Assembly: GCA_033296885.1 (NCBI GenBank)
Contig: MU863942.1
Coordinates: 1-64,000 of the forward strand
Length of the DNA stretch: 64,000 nt
Reading direction: 5' to 3'
DNA from: Triangularia verruculosa
Taxonomy: Eukaryota > Ascomycota > Sordariomycetes > Sordariales > Podosporaceae
Under the pieces are notes generated by a model. That model was not told the DNA's origin. It saw only the letters and a list, made by a program, of their open reading frames with translations, and did not search any database. Of the stretch, positions 32,740-44,773 are shown in pieces (positions within the stretch are counted from its first letter, which is position 1; each line of letters starts with the position of its first letter). Made by a program: the position numbers and the translations under genes.

Positions 32740-34380
32740 CTTGTCCCTTTATTAGTTTACCTCTCCCCCTTGTAGGTTGTGTCTTCTCGTTGGGTGCTGG
32801 TGGTGGCTTGATCTCTTGCGAGGCTCAAACAAAAGAAGGTGCTTTGCTCCTAGAGGAGAAAGAAAGGAAGCTAGTATTCGTTGGTGACCAAAGAAGGAGA
32901 AGAGGCGAGGACTCCCAGTCACAGCAGGGTCGCCAGGGAGTCTTTTATTCTATTTTTCAGCCATGTATATTTGCCTCCTCTGGGCCTGATGGCCTGGATG
33001 GCCCGCCTCGACCGGGTAGAGTCTCGTCCAGATCTTTCAGGCTCCCGGCAAGTACTAACTGCCGATACCACAGAACTTGTTCTATGTTCTCTGGTCATTT
33101 GGGTATAATATCAGTGATTGGTGGAGAGGAGTTCTAGCCGTTATTGGACCCCTTGCCGTATTCGTCGACAATTGCCGGAGCTCCAGAATTGAGGCCTTGC
33201 TGTCTGCGAAGAGTCTGTATACAGCCGGGTAAAATCAGGTGCAGCCGCCCCCCTTCTCCCCCGTTGATTATCCAAGGTCACGCTGCTCGCACGCAGCCGC
33301 CTTCGCTTGGTGTTGGGTACATTAAAAACCAGACAAGTGACGTATGAGAGGGCAGAACCAAAGCATCTCCAAATAGGGTTTGGGAATATAACGTGGAGTA
33401 CAGCTGGGGTAAACACAGAAAAAGGGGGTGGGAACCATTTTCTGGGGTGCGGGGGGACTTGTCCCATTCGTTATTTTTTTCATCTTTCCTGGACCGCTTC
33501 GGGCCTTCCTGGCGTCAGGCAATCAAACACATGGTTACCATGTGTCGTGCTGGACGAGGCGGCAAGTGGCTGTCAACCGACAACCGAGCAGTCACACCCT
33601 TCTGCCCCACAAGCCACGTTCTTTGCTTCCCTCCCTTTTACCCTCTGGGGGCTTTGTCTGGATGCCGGTGCCACTCAATCCTCGGTTTCTTCCGACCAGA
33701 CCATCCTCTGGAAAAACCAAGGTGCAGGAGGATGGCAGGCTATCCGAGCACCGTACATTGGGCATCTAGAACCATCTGTGAAGTCGACAGTGAAGCAGAG
33801 AAACTGCCGTTCCGTTTCTGAAATCCCCTGTTTTCTTTATGATGCCAATGCTAGGATATTAAGCACTGCCACGGCACCAACCGATCACTTCTGGCGCTGA
33901 CAGAATCCACAGCGCTAGGAAAAATACACATTGAAAATGACCTTGAGTTAGATGTGATGTGTCTATTGGAAGAAGCACGCCCGTCTCTGACCTGTCTGAC
34001 CCAATCCTTCATACATCACCCTGCTTTCAAGCGGAGGCTTTTTCTCTCGGCGCTTTGGGTCTCTGACTCTTCCTCTTCCCACGTGGCTTTTGACTTAATT
34101 TGCCATGATTTCTTGGGCTCACTCTCGAGTTTCACCGCAAGACTGGCCGTTTAAGCGAGTGCATCTTTTACCACGTGGCAACGGTGTTGTGACAGACCGA
34201 GTCGGGAACCAGTTCTGTTCCCATTCTTATATGTTCGAAATTCAAAAACTGGTAATGGTTGCCGATCAGATGACGAAATATGTACAAATGGGAACCTTGA
34301 AGGGAATTTCGAGCTTTGTTTGAGAAGACACTCCCACGGAACCCACGGGAAGGTTGTATCAGCGCAGCTAACCCACCCCC
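32740..34380. other. Intergenic region upstream of DUF1996 gene, downstream of MET22
   Basis: About 1.6 kb. A 197-codon open frame at 33307-33900 on the plus strand has no domain or family pattern and is not annotated. The region next to 32739 should be the DUF1996 promoter. Confidence 0.45.
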
Positions 34381-35481
34381 CTACCTTCCTCCTTTTTGCT
34401 CCATGGCCTCATTCACAGCTTCCAGGACCGCCCCATGGACCCGTTCAGGTGCCGCTAGGAAGCCAAAGTTTTGATTAAGCAGCCTGCCCTGGCTCAAATC
34501 GATGCTTTTTCCATCGACATCTGTGATTTTGCCCCCAACCTCCCGAAACAGCATCATGGCACCCGCGTGATCCCATATCTTTGCCTTTCTTTCTCTCTTT
34601 TTGTAGACCCACACCGTGGTATTTGCTAAACCGAGCGAAAGACACACCCACCTGTTAACCCAGCCGAGAAGGTCACTACCCGGAAAGTCCATACCCAGCT
34701 GTTCAGCTACCCTTTCATGCAGCGTGTCCACCCCAGAGTCCAGGCTCTGCCAGCAGGTTACACTCTTCAGTCCGTCGACCGTCTTGACTTGCTCTGCATG
34801 TCGTGGTACTTGTCTCGGCTTCTCATCTGCTGTTTTGTTCAGCAGCGGCTCGACAAACACCCCATGTCCCTTGACACAATACACGACAGCCCCCCTTCCA
34901 GTCTTGTCGACCGTCGCGTCGTTGATCGCCTGTCCATCTCCCTCTGTCCCAAGAGTCCAGTCTAGGAGCGGGCAAGCGACCACACTCATGACTTCCTCTC
35001 TGCCGCCTTCTTTGCCTTCTGCCAGCAAGGCAATGTTGATGGCGTATTGCTTTCCTTTCAGAAACGTCTTGGTCCCGTCGATGGGGTCGAACACCCACGT
35101 CCTTTTCTTGCCTTGGCCCTCGAGTGTGCAGAGATCAATAACATCACATACATGACTTTCGTCTCTGGCGTGCCAACCGTCGGCGACTTTCAACACCGTC
35201 GCAACTTGCTGTAACAGCTGGGGATTATCCCTCAACTCATCTGCCGATTCCTCGCCTACCAGCGCATCGTCGGGAAATTCCTGAATGAGGGCACCGGCCA
35301 AGAGGGCTTGAATGGCAAAGTCGGCGACAGTGACGGGGCTGAAGTCGGTCTTGGTCAGTGAATCAACTTCGCTCTTTTGCTGGGTCAAGAAGAACTCGGA
35401 TAGGACCGTCTGACTGATGAGAGCGGCTTGGCGAGCGAGGCCCAGCGCAACGGTGAGTTCATGGTGGAGTGGCGAATCCAT
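34381..35481 (-). CDS. MET22: 3'(2'),5'-bisphosphate nucleotidase (MET22/HAL2)
   Basis: A single exon of 366 residues. The inositol-monophosphatase-like metal-binding motifs are complete: SPVTVADFAIQA, VGEESADEL, the signature WVFDPIDGTKTFLKGKQYAI and WDHAGAMMLFREVGG. The enzyme hydrolyses 3'-phosphoadenosine 5'-phosphate to AMP, removing the by-product of sulfate assimilation. The yeast enzyme is inhibited by sodium and lithium, which links it to salt tolerance. It acts in the cytosol. A conserved N-terminus (VALGLARQAALISQTVL) fixes the start. Confidence 0.94.
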   Translation of the reverse strand: MDSPLHHELTVALGLARQAALISQTVLSEFFLTQQKSEVDSLTKTDFSPVTVADFAIQALLAGALIQEFPDDALVGEESADELRDNPQLLQQVATVLKVADGWHARDESHVCDVIDLCTLEGQGKKRTWVFDPIDGTKTFLKGKQYAINIALLAEGKEGGREEVMSVVACPLLDWTLGTEGDGQAINDATVDKTGRGAVVYCVKGHGVFVEPLLNKTADEKPRQVPRHAEQVKTVDGLKSVTCWQSLDSGVDTLHERVAEQLGMDFPGSDLLGWVNRWVCLSLGLANTTVWVYKKRERKAKIWDHAGAMMLFREVGGKITDVDGKSIDLSQGRLLNQNFGFLAAPERVHGAVLEAVNEAMEQKGGR

Positions 35482-37675
35482 CCTTTCAGGGAGCTTGTTC
35501 TTATGTTGGGTAATAATTTGGAGTTATGAGAGAAATCATCCAAGGAAAATGCGAGGTATAGGGGCTGATGCGAGTATGTGTCGTGACTCGGGAGCGAGGG
35601 GAATGTTTTCTTGACCGATGCAGGAGACCCACTTTAGACAAGGACCAGGGGGAAGCACCACGATTGGTATTCTGCACCCATCGTGAATCCAGTAAACACA
35701 TTGGTAGGAACCTCTCCATGCAGTACAGAAGCGCATTCTCACGCGAAGACAGCAATTTTTCGGGGAAGCAATCTACCTCATGCTAGGCGGCTAGGCCGAA
35801 AACTGCCCGACTGTGAAAAGACAATGGGAACAGCGTACAAGCGGTCTATATACAAAGACTCCAACACAGAGGGAAACCAACACATATTTACTTGAAACGA
35901 GGAAATGAAACTGAAACTGAGAAAACAAGAAAAAAAAAACAGTAATCAAGACGCCCCTTCACACCTCATACTTCATAGCCATACACATCATTCTTATTTG
36001 CTTGTTTGTAGCTCCCGTGGTTTTTTCCCCATATCTAGACCTTTGACATCACTCGAGCTTGTCCACCCACACTCTCCTCGAGTCCCAATACCAAGTCCCT
36101 TTTTGTCCCTTTCCCATCATCAACAATCATCACCATCATCGCCATCGTCATATCGTGCCTAGAAAAAGTTGTTGTCTCCGTCTTAGTTAGAGTGATTGTA
36201 CAGACATGATCACGCAAGTAACGCCTCGACAACCAACCCCCCCTGAAGCGTTCCTCTCTCAGCCCGCTACTAAACGAAGACACACACAAGCTGAACCGCA
36301 CGCAGGTAACGAAGAAAAACAGAAAAGCTCCAAAAGGCAAAAATGAAAAAGTATATTAAAGCAGACCGAACAAGTCAATCCAACATAACGAGAACCTAAA
36401 AGCATCATGCTGCAACAACGTGGACCAAGTCAAACTTTTGTTATTCTCAACGACAGCTTGTAAAAGATTTGTGCGCCACAGCCCCCCTACTGGCGCTTCA
36501 GCATAATCTGGTCACCGCACCAAGCTGACATATGCAATGCACTAACCGTGTCGAAGACACCTCGTATGCATCGGGAAAGGTAGAAAAGGGGCTCGGGGTG
36601 GTCACACAAGTGTGTGCCGTCTATTAGATGAGTTCTTTTTGCTTTTTTCGTATGCCATTGCACCGTTTTCTTCTCTTCTTGGTAGGCCGCACAATGAGTC
36701 GGAACAGGTGGTCAACGTGCTCTGCCCACCAAGCAAAAGAGGGTGGTGTAGCTTGTCGTAGCCATCTAGGACATGACATCGTAACCATAACATTCATAAA
36801 ACAGTGATTGGTTGGACAGACCCCACGACACTGTCTGTCGCGGGGTATGACCCTGGTGGGCACCCAAGGAAGCAAGGCAACCCCAAGAAAATATCCTGGA
36901 GCGCTGGTCTTGCAGATTTTGCCAAAGTGCCAATCGAACTGTTGGCGCAAGATTGGTTGCCCAGTAAGGTGTAGAAAGTCTTCTGTATACCCAATTCGTT
37001 CGTTTCGCCGTTCCTTCTTTTCGTATTCCCGTCGTTATCATCGAGAGAGTATAGCACAAAGGCTCGAAGGAGAGAGAGGCAGAAGCCGCCGGTCATCGTA
37101 GAATCTGGGAACGAACCATGGACAGCCGCGAGGTCGAAGAGCGGAAAATCGGAGACTTTGGAAACGCCGCTGGCAGGGCTTCTTAAAACAGGAAATATTA
37201 CAAGGCGTATGCTCGGCGGAGGCAGAATGGGCGGAAAAGTGGCTCTATGTGTGTGTTGTGGTGTGTGTGGGTGTGTTATAGGTTGCGGATAGTTGTCTCT
37301 TTTCTGTCTTTTTTTTCTTTTCCCTTTTTGGCTTTGTGTGCAAGTGGCAATGCTGACGCCCATCTGCCTGGAACTCCAACACTCGTCTGATCCAACAGTA
37401 GTGGCAGCTGTTAATCCAACAGGAACATCGTTCAACCATCTTCTTCTTTAACACCATCAGTAAGATGGAGGAGAGGGGGGAAACACAAGAATCTTCCGGC
37501 CATGCTGAAGGGGCGGGCCAGGAAGAAGGTGGGAAGGATAGCGGACGCGAGGTGCTTGTTGGGCTTGTAGTAGGGCTTGCTGTGCAGGCAAGGCGGACGG
37601 GTACGATGCCCGGTGGGCTCGCTCAAGATCAGCACGCCGAACATACACACAACTGGCAGGGACACGATTCCGCTC
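35482..37675. other. Long intergenic region, MET22 5' / PIN4-like 3'
   Basis: About 2.2 kb. It holds a C/T-rich stretch near 36040-36150 and a G/T-rich microsatellite near 37240-37280. Short frames on both strands (for example 36794-37435, minus) show only low-complexity peptides. No gene or RNA is supported. Confidence 0.45.
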
Positions 37676-39725
37676 CTACTGGAACCTTGCCGCAGAAGTG
37701 GTGGCCGCACGCACTGCAGTATCCGATGATTCTGCAACAGCAAGTTAGTAATTGTGCTTTGCCAAAAGCTAGACAGCATGAATTACGTACCGCTTCCCCG
37801 TTGCATGTGACCGTTGGCCCGGCCGCGGGCAGCGAAGCCAGCCATGCCCTCACCCCAGTCTCCATTCGGGCCTAGAGGCTGACGCTCTGGGACACTACGG
37901 GTGCTGTTCCCGCTCAAACCGGGTCGCTGGCTGCCGATGGCACCAGGCGCATCCCGAGGCCGCAGTCGGTTGCTGCCAAACTGCTCGCTCAGCGTCATGC
38001 CACTGAGGTCGGCGATCAACATGGAGGGATCGTTGTTCGAGTTGGTGCCCGGAGTGGTGGGCGTGGTCAGTGAGCTAGCCTGACCAGCAAGGTTGGCGCT
38101 GTACTCTCCATATTGCGCCACACTGCCAGCCTGAGGGAACCCTGTCGACGACAAGGAGGGGCTGGGGGTGTATGAACGCAAGTCGGCGAACGACTTGACT
38201 CCGCGAAGTGCGTTCAGCCCACCATCTGGACTGTCCGGAAGCTCCAATGTCGGCCCATGACGGCTGGAGCGGCCCATGGTGGCATAGTGGCCCGGCCCGC
38301 TGTTCCGGGTCTCGGCAAAGTCAATGGTGGCCGCACGGCTCAAACCACGACGGTGTGCATCGGCCGATACACCGGGCAGGTTGTGCACGAGGGACGCAGG
38401 CGCCGCGTCCTTCAGAACATGGAGCTGTCTCTGTGCTCCTTCACCAACCGAGCGATGCTCCAGACCCATGTTATGTGCCAGAATATGAACAGTCCGGCGC
38501 TGCTGAGGCGTAATGGTAGAAGGGAAGACCAAGATCTCACGGTTGGGATCGTTCCGGAACAGTGTAAGCTCCGTGTAGAACTGCAAAGTATCTGGGTTGT
38601 TGAGGTCCACATCCCCTGCCATGGATGCTGGGTTAGCTGATGCCGAGAGCTTCATTGTTGATTTTGTCGTAGACTTACGCAGCGGCGAAGTGCGGGATCG
38701 GGTGCTGTGGGCGGCATTCAGAGAGTGCATGGAGGATTGGTGCGTCAGTGATAGGGGCTGGTGCTGCTCCTCTAGCTGGCCCCTCTTCTCCCGCTTCTCC
38801 CGTTCGATTCTCTCCCTCTCGTGTTCTGGCAGCATCTTCTTGTATTCGACCCTCAGTTTTCGGCCCTGCACCTCATATCCATTCAACTGCTCAATGACAG
38901 TCTGTGTGTCGTGGGGGTTCTGAAAATTGGCAAAGGCCAATCCGCGGAAGATTCCGTTGTCGAAGTGGTAGTTGAAGGCATATGGCTGGGGGAGGCCCAA
39001 ATCCGACATGATAGATGTGAGCATCTCCTTGCGGACATTGAATGGAATATTCTTAATGACGATGGCGGTTGGGATCAGGTCGCTGGACATTGATTTGGGA
39101 TCGTGGCGAGGGTCGTACATTCCATTCGAAAAGGCATGGCGTTCAGAACCATAGCCGTCACCATTCATCATTCCCATGCCTTGACTGAAGTTGGCCACAG
39201 CCGAATACTGTGTTGAGGGGGTGTTAAGGGCCTGGCTTCCCAGACCTTGCTCGCCGTTCATGGTCCATTCCTGCAAAAAAAAAAGTAAAACACGTCAGTA
39301 AAGAAACCAACTATCCCCCGCACTCGAGTGGAATAGCAGATTGGGAAAAAACAAACCGTGGGCAGAGCTGCTCTGCGAGAGGCACTCGGCCGAAGCCTGC
39401 TGTCGCCCATTGCTCCGTTCACCGTGTTCGCACCGTTGTAAGCCCATGCCTGGGCATTGCCAATATAGTTGTCGGTCGGGAAGCCTGGCGTGGGCGGAGC
39501 TCTGTGTTGTCTGAAGGAGTTGCTTTCGTAGGGGTTGAAGCGGTCCTCAGCAGGAAATAGAGAGGCAGACCCCTGGGTGAAGGAGTCCATCTGGTGGCGC
39601 TGCTGAAGGCGCATGGCGCTTGGGGGTCCGGAGACCGTGTTGAAGCCTGTCCTGGTCGAGATTGGGGAGGACCGGGTTGGCTGCTGCGCATAGCCGCCGC
39701 TGTAGTAGCCCGACTGTTCGGCCAT
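37676..39725 (-). CDS. RRM and R3H-domain RNA-binding protein, PIN4/Cip2-like
   Basis: Exons 39725-39357, 39270-38679, 38615-37791 and 37731-37676 encode 613 residues. An RRM lies at about 190-273 (TAIVIKNIPFNVRKEMLTSI; GLAFANFQNPHDTQTVIEQL). An R3H domain follows at about 325-390, with the R-x3-H signature in QQRRTVHILAHNMGLEH. Low-complexity Gln/Ser/Pro regions flank both. The RRM plus R3H pairing matches yeast Pin4/Mdt1 and fission-yeast Cip2, which control mRNA fate and the DNA-damage G2/M response; exact orthology is inferred. The 63-nt second intron is a multiple of three without a stop. The last intron has a strong GTACGT donor and an ACTAAC branch site; reading through it instead would end the protein after RGSGT. 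Confidence 0.82.
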
Positions 39726-42318
39726 TTTTTCTCCGGAGACCAGCAATCGCGAAAGCTAGCGCGAGGATCCAGCAAACCAAATTCCAAGCTTGGGAGAGGG
39801 TGACGTTTTCGAGACCACGGGGGCGGGGGTCGGCCTCATGCGGCACACGATGGGACGGTGTTGGACTCTGGCACTGCGAGTCGAGGACCCAGAGTGGCTC
39901 GGGACGGTCGATCGGATCGGTTCGCTCGAGTGACGATGCGAAGGCTGAAGAAGGGGATAGCCGAAGACCGAAAAGCCCAAAAAGCTGCAGAGTTTTGCAG
40001 GTGGAGTTTTGGTGTGGTTTTTTTGGGGGGATTTTTGTGGTTCGCAATGACACGGGCGATGGTGAAGACTCGACCGGCCGTCGGGACGATGGGGTGGGAA
40101 AAAACTCGTGAAAAAGCAAAGCGCTTTCTTTTTCTCTCTCTCTCGCCCACTCTCCTGTCTCCCTCACTCTCTCTCCACAGTGCGGCGGACAGCAGCAGAT
40201 AGCGGACAGACAGCGACCAACAGCTGGAGATCAGAAACAGAGACGCCGGAGCGGAACAGAGACAGCAGGGCAAGAAGACAGCGACAACCGTGGGAAGCGT
40301 TACTCGAAGAAAAAGGGAACGGAAAAGGTCTATGTCATCACGTCGTCTGCTGGCGGTGGTCGTTCGCTGGTTGACCAAACCAAAAAAAAAAAGATTGGGT
40401 TGGAGGGAAGAGATGGAGAGGCGACCCGAGATGGTGGCAGCTGCGCTTGTCAGAAAAGTCAACTCGGGCGCTGTTGCTGGGGACCTCTTTTTCTGTGGCG
40501 GTCGCTGGGACGGTGCAGAGTCAAGCCCCACCAGGGGAGCACTGGGAGGCAGGAAACGGGATTTGCGCTGTTTGAGTTTGAGCGGTGGGTGTGGTAACTG
40601 AGGTGTTGATGCTTGCTACGGGGGATTGTCTGCCGTTGGTGGTGTTGCTGGTATAGGTGATGGATTGGCGGACAAGAAGAGAGGTCTGCGGTCCGGTACA
40701 AAATAGTCCCAAGAGGCTAAAAAGGGTGAGAGTCCAAACCAGCGGGAGGGAGCGAGAATGAGCAACCGTCCCGCCCTTTTGTGGCTCCACCGTCCACGGT
40801 GCCAAGCGGTAGCTCGTCCCCATGGCTGCACCTTTCAGCGCCCATCCAATTTGGCCTTTTTTTTCGGGACTGTCATTCCCCATGCCAGATGTCCACGCCT
40901 TACTCGGATGTGGCAAGCCCGTCCCCATCTGCTCGCCATTTTCATTGCTTCTTCTTCCTCTTGTTCCTGTTCTTCTCATGTACAAATTGTCTCCAGCATG
41001 TGCCTTGCCGCCCTCCCCGCCCATCTTGTCCTGCCTGGTCCTGCCTGGTCCTGGATGGGTGCTTCTGTCAAAGCGTCTTGTGACCCTATCATTGGCCCGC
41101 CCCCGACGCTCGTCATTGTGAAAGTTGGGGGATTGCAGACGCAAGGCAACAAAAGCCCATCCATCCACTGGCTGAGAGCTGCCCCTCCACCCACCTCACC
41201 AAGTCCGCCAAAGAGGAGCTTAAGCTCAACCACCACCGTCGATACGATATGTCTGGACGGAGCATGCGGTCACATCAACAAGGGGGGCTGATCTCGGAGC
41301 TGAACCCAGCAGAGAATAAAAGAACCCCTTTTCTCCTGATTCTAGCGTCGCCCTTGCTTGCGGAGTCGCTGGAGTCGTCATCTCGGAAGTGTCCCGCAGC
41401 TTTTGCCTGTGGGTATCGTCTACAGTGTATCCTGAACCCTGGATACACTGTGAAAGTCGACGCCTGCTCTCCTACACTAATCTCGCCAACACGACCCTGA
41501 TACCGACCGACGCCGACTGACACCTCTAGCCCCATTGTGACCTCATCTCATCGTGACGGGGTTTCACTTTGCAAGCCTGCACCCTGTCACTGTCTTTGAA
41601 CCATAGCCTCGCGCTTCTTGGTAGTTGACAGGCCCATCTCTGTCTTTGGAGGCCTATCAACGATCTTGGAGGACGTATACCTATGGTGTTCTTTAACGAC
41701 TGCCAACTATAGCTTGCGATGAATCTCTATAACGTGCTTCACAGTATCTAGTGTAAGGTACCTACTAGCTTATTATGGCTAGGCAAGACCCGTGAGGTTG
41801 ACGGCCGAGAGCTGGTCACACATGGTTACAATGACCCTGATCTGGCCATCCGTAAATGGCATTGTATCTTCGCTGTCAAAGGCAAATTCCCAAAGGGTAT
41901 GGTGAAAGAAGTCTTTGTCCTTGTGATGCGAGTATCTGACAGCGTGTTGCTGTAGTCCGTTTGATCTTCCGATACACCAGAATCGGAACAAAGGGGTAAG
42001 TAAGCACGATATTCTTGGAAACTACTAAAACTAGAATCTCATTGTCTTTTTGAAGCAAACTATGGCTACTTTTTTTGGTTCTCGAGAGTCTGGAGTAAGT
42101 GAGTGCGGCTCCTGTTTATACTCTATAGCTCTCCACTAAACAAGCTGTTCACAATTTCATTCTGCTCTCACTCACCCTCTTCTCTCTGACCTATCGTATA
42201 ATTGAGACACTCGCTGGAAGTGTCCGATTCCAACATACACTATTTCTACTCGTATAGCCTCCTCTCAAGCTTTGCACCGATCACCTAGGTACAGTACCTG
42301 TTTCTAGAGTCGAAGTCG
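39726..42318. other. Long divergent intergenic region, PIN4-like / Cys-rich gene
   Basis: About 2.6 kb. Many overlapping low-complexity frames (39836-40601, 40521-41168) are not convincing. The part next to the PIN4-like start is rich in purine/pyrimidine runs and may be a long leader. A perfect hairpin lies at 41422-41451. Confidence 0.45.
41422..41451. repeat. Perfect 11-bp inverted repeat, intergenic
   Basis: ACAGTGTATCC (41422-41432) and GGATACACTGT (41441-41451) are exact inverted repeats around the eight-base loop TGAACCCT. It could be a terminator, an RNA structure or a bipartite protein site; the sequence does not say which. Confidence 0.8.
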
Positions 42319-43074
42319 ATGGATAAAAAGACTCCCACGATGCTCCCGCCCACTCCTCCTCGGACACCCTCGCCGCCATTACCACCATTCACAGGCCCCC
42401 TTGAATGCCTCGCCCCTCCTCCCAGCCCCCAAAGATGGAGATGGCGCTGTCACAACTGCGGTGCCAGATACCGCATCGCCACCACCCGCCGTTGCCTAGG
42501 CTGCTCTCATTACTTCTGCACCACCCTAACCTCCCCTGTCATGAAGCCCAAACACAGTCCCAAGCGACCCAAGCAGCTCTACAAGAAACGCGGTAGCCAA
42601 ACCTGTGCCTCCACCTTTGATTACAACGGCTGGGCGCGTTACAACTCCTGGCGCCGTCTGGCTTTACTCTCCTCCCCTTCTTCCTCCTCCCCCTCCTCAT
42701 CTTGTTCCAAGTCGACGAAGCTAGACGAATCCTATGCTACTTTTCACCCCACCCCGCTTTCCTTTTTCTCAGCTGCCTCGGATGACGACGACGATTCCGA
42801 ATTTTATCAAAAGGTACAGTGGACTCCCATCAAGACGCCGATCCACAGGCGAAGGGTTGTCTTGGCCAAAGAACGGTTATACGTCGAGAAGAAGCACAAC
42901 TGCTTTCTTCACTGCGACTACCCTTCCGAGTGTCGGCACATGTTATTCGAGGCATATGAGCAAGGAAGGGTCAAGTTCGTGCAAGACGAAGAAAACGGCT
43001 GCAGGTGGGAGATCGTCGACTCGGGGCCTGAACCGGAAGGCGAAGAGGTGGATTCAGAGATGGCGTTATTTTGA
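42319..43074 (+). CDS. Unknown Cys-rich protein, probable fungal-specific
   Basis: A single open frame of 251 residues. The Pro-rich N-terminus (PPTPPRTPSPPLPPF) precedes a possible zinc ribbon at about residues 43-68: WRCHNCGARY and CLGCSHYFC. A second conserved-looking block is KKHNCFLHCDYPSECRHMLF near residues 195-215, with three cysteines and two histidines. Ser-rich and Asp-rich runs lie between them, and the tail is acidic. I recall similar Cys/His patterns in uncharacterised filamentous-fungal proteins but cannot name a family. The clean frame, coding-like composition and paired cysteines support a real gene. No intron is needed. Confidence 0.7.
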   Translation: MDKKTPTMLPPTPPRTPSPPLPPFTGPLECLAPPPSPQRWRWRCHNCGARYRIATTRRCLGCSHYFCTTLTSPVMKPKHSPKRPKQLYKKRGSQTCASTFDYNGWARYNSWRRLALLSSPSSSSPSSSCSKSTKLDESYATFHPTPLSFFSAASDDDDDSEFYQKVQWTPIKTPIHRRRVVLAKERLYVEKKHNCFLHCDYPSECRHMLFEAYEQGRVKFVQDEENGCRWEIVDSGPEPEGEEVDSEMALF

Positions 43075-43931
43075 ATAGACAGGGCTCATCGAGATAATTA
43101 TACAATAACAATAAAAGCAGGTTTGCCGTATATCGAAGGACGGTGAAGGAATAAATGAGTAGTAAAAAGGGACAGCCGAAACCGGTTAGTAATGTGGGTT
43201 TACGTTGACGAGGTTGCTCATTGAAGCCATTGAGGTAACTTCGATGTTGATGTGGTGCCAGTGTCGGCGAATTCCAGACAAGAGAAGAGATAAAAGCATG
43301 CTATCGTTACAGCCGAGACAACGGCCAAAGACTCACAAGACGAGAAACACGCGAGTTGTGACCAGAACACAGCAACACATGGTGCCACATGGACCCCCAA
43401 GTCCTGACTTTGCTACATAAACCTTCCTGGGGCAATCCCTTGCCCCGTATCGCCCCCAAGACGAAGGGGAAAATTGTTGTGTTGTTACATATTGGAATGT
43501 TCGGGTGTGGCTATGCAGGCCTATAAGACCGGTGTCCCTGCCCATTCGCTCCTTCCTCCCAACCAGTTCCGTCATGGGTATCAAGGCCCGTCATCTTTTC
43601 CAGGTAATAATGACAAACGAGGCTGGCCTGCTTGTTCTGGCAGAGCCCTCTGAGAGATTGGCCCTGTGATGCACAGTTTGCCGAGAGCCAGTTCCCCCAT
43701 TCCTTGGCCATTCTTCGTAGGCATCCAAGACTAAAGGAAATAAAGTCCGCTAGATAGTAGCATCCCAGCGCAGCAAATAAATTCAACTCGCACCGACCCA
43801 AAAACTGCCACGGCCCCTATATCGCATATGCGAACAAAGGCCGATCCCTCAGTAAAGCAATTCTTGCACTCATTTCGCAGGTACAGTGTCCCATGAAAGA
43901 TATCGTCGAATCCGATCAAGCCTTGGTTCTT
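43075..43931. other. Convergent intergenic region, Cys-rich gene / H2A.Z
   Basis: About 860 bp of presumptive 3' regions. No additional gene supported. Confidence 0.5.
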
Positions 43932-44773
43932 TTAAACCTCGGCAGCCTTGGCCTTCTTCTTCTGCTCCACCTTGAGCAGGAGGGCGCGGTTGATGTGCGG
44001 AAGCACACCACCGAAGGCGATGGTGGCACGGATCAGGGTGTCAAGTTCTTCGTCACCGCGAATGGCGAGCTGGAGATGGCGGGGTGTAATACGCTTGACC
44101 TTGAGATCCTTGGCAGCGTTCTGAGAGAAAGCAGGCGACTGTTAGCCAGGGCCCGAAGCGGAGAGGCACAAAAGGAAACTGAGAAGAAAAACATACTCCT
44201 GCAAGCTCAAGCACTTCGGCAGTAAGGTATTCCAACACGGCAGTAACGTAGACAGCAGCCTTGGCGCCGACGCGCATCTTATTTTGGGTATTTTGCTTCA
44301 AGAAACGCTTAACACGACCGCAGGGAAACTATAGAACCAAATGTTAGCATGTTGGCGTCATTGCGTGGCGGGAGTGAATCCCCGAAATACAAAGAAAACC
44401 GCATCGAGAAGGTTGTCTGCAATGCCTTTGGCTGACAGATGTTGTGCCTAGCGCCAACAGGCAGGCGCGGCGGCCGCGACAGCTGGGAGGTGATGCGATG
44501 ATGCCAGCCGGTTGGGGAGAGGGCAAAAACAACACCCAAGTGTGGAATGCGTGACAGACGCGTGCTCACGACAGCTCTCGGAGCAGCTCCCGGTGCGGGT
44601 GGAGGGGGGCGACGATGGAGTTGGAAGAAAAAAGAAGCCAGCTTCAACTGGGCGCGACATACCTGCAGACCGGCGCGTTGAGAATGGCTCTGCTGCTTCT
44701 TGGAACCCTCGACACCGGATGTCTTGCCGCCGGAGCTCTTGCCACCCGAAGACTTTCCCTTTCCGCCAGCCAT
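43932..44773 (-). CDS. HTZ1: Histone variant H2A.Z
   Basis: Exons 44773-44663, 44328-44197 and 44120-43932 encode 143 residues. The N-terminal tail is Gly/Lys/Ser-rich with an SGGKSSGGKTSG repeat. The histone fold is nearly invariant: GLQFPCGRVKRFLKQNTQNK across the first intron, then VGAKAAVYVTAVLEYLTAE and [20 protein letters not shown] across the second. The H2A.Z-specific extended acidic-patch region includes GDEELDTLIRATIAFGGVLP. The protein replaces H2A around promoters through SWR1-type exchange. The first intron is 334 nt, by far the longest in the window, and splits tail from core. Confidence 0.96.

Noticed and set aside
33307..33900. 197-codon plus-strand frame
   Set aside because: No family pattern, overlaps comparable frames in other phases, and has no coding-like composition.
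36794..37435. 213-codon minus-strand frame
   Set aside because: Peptide is basic and Pro/His-rich from a GT microsatellite and other simple sequence; no conserved motif.
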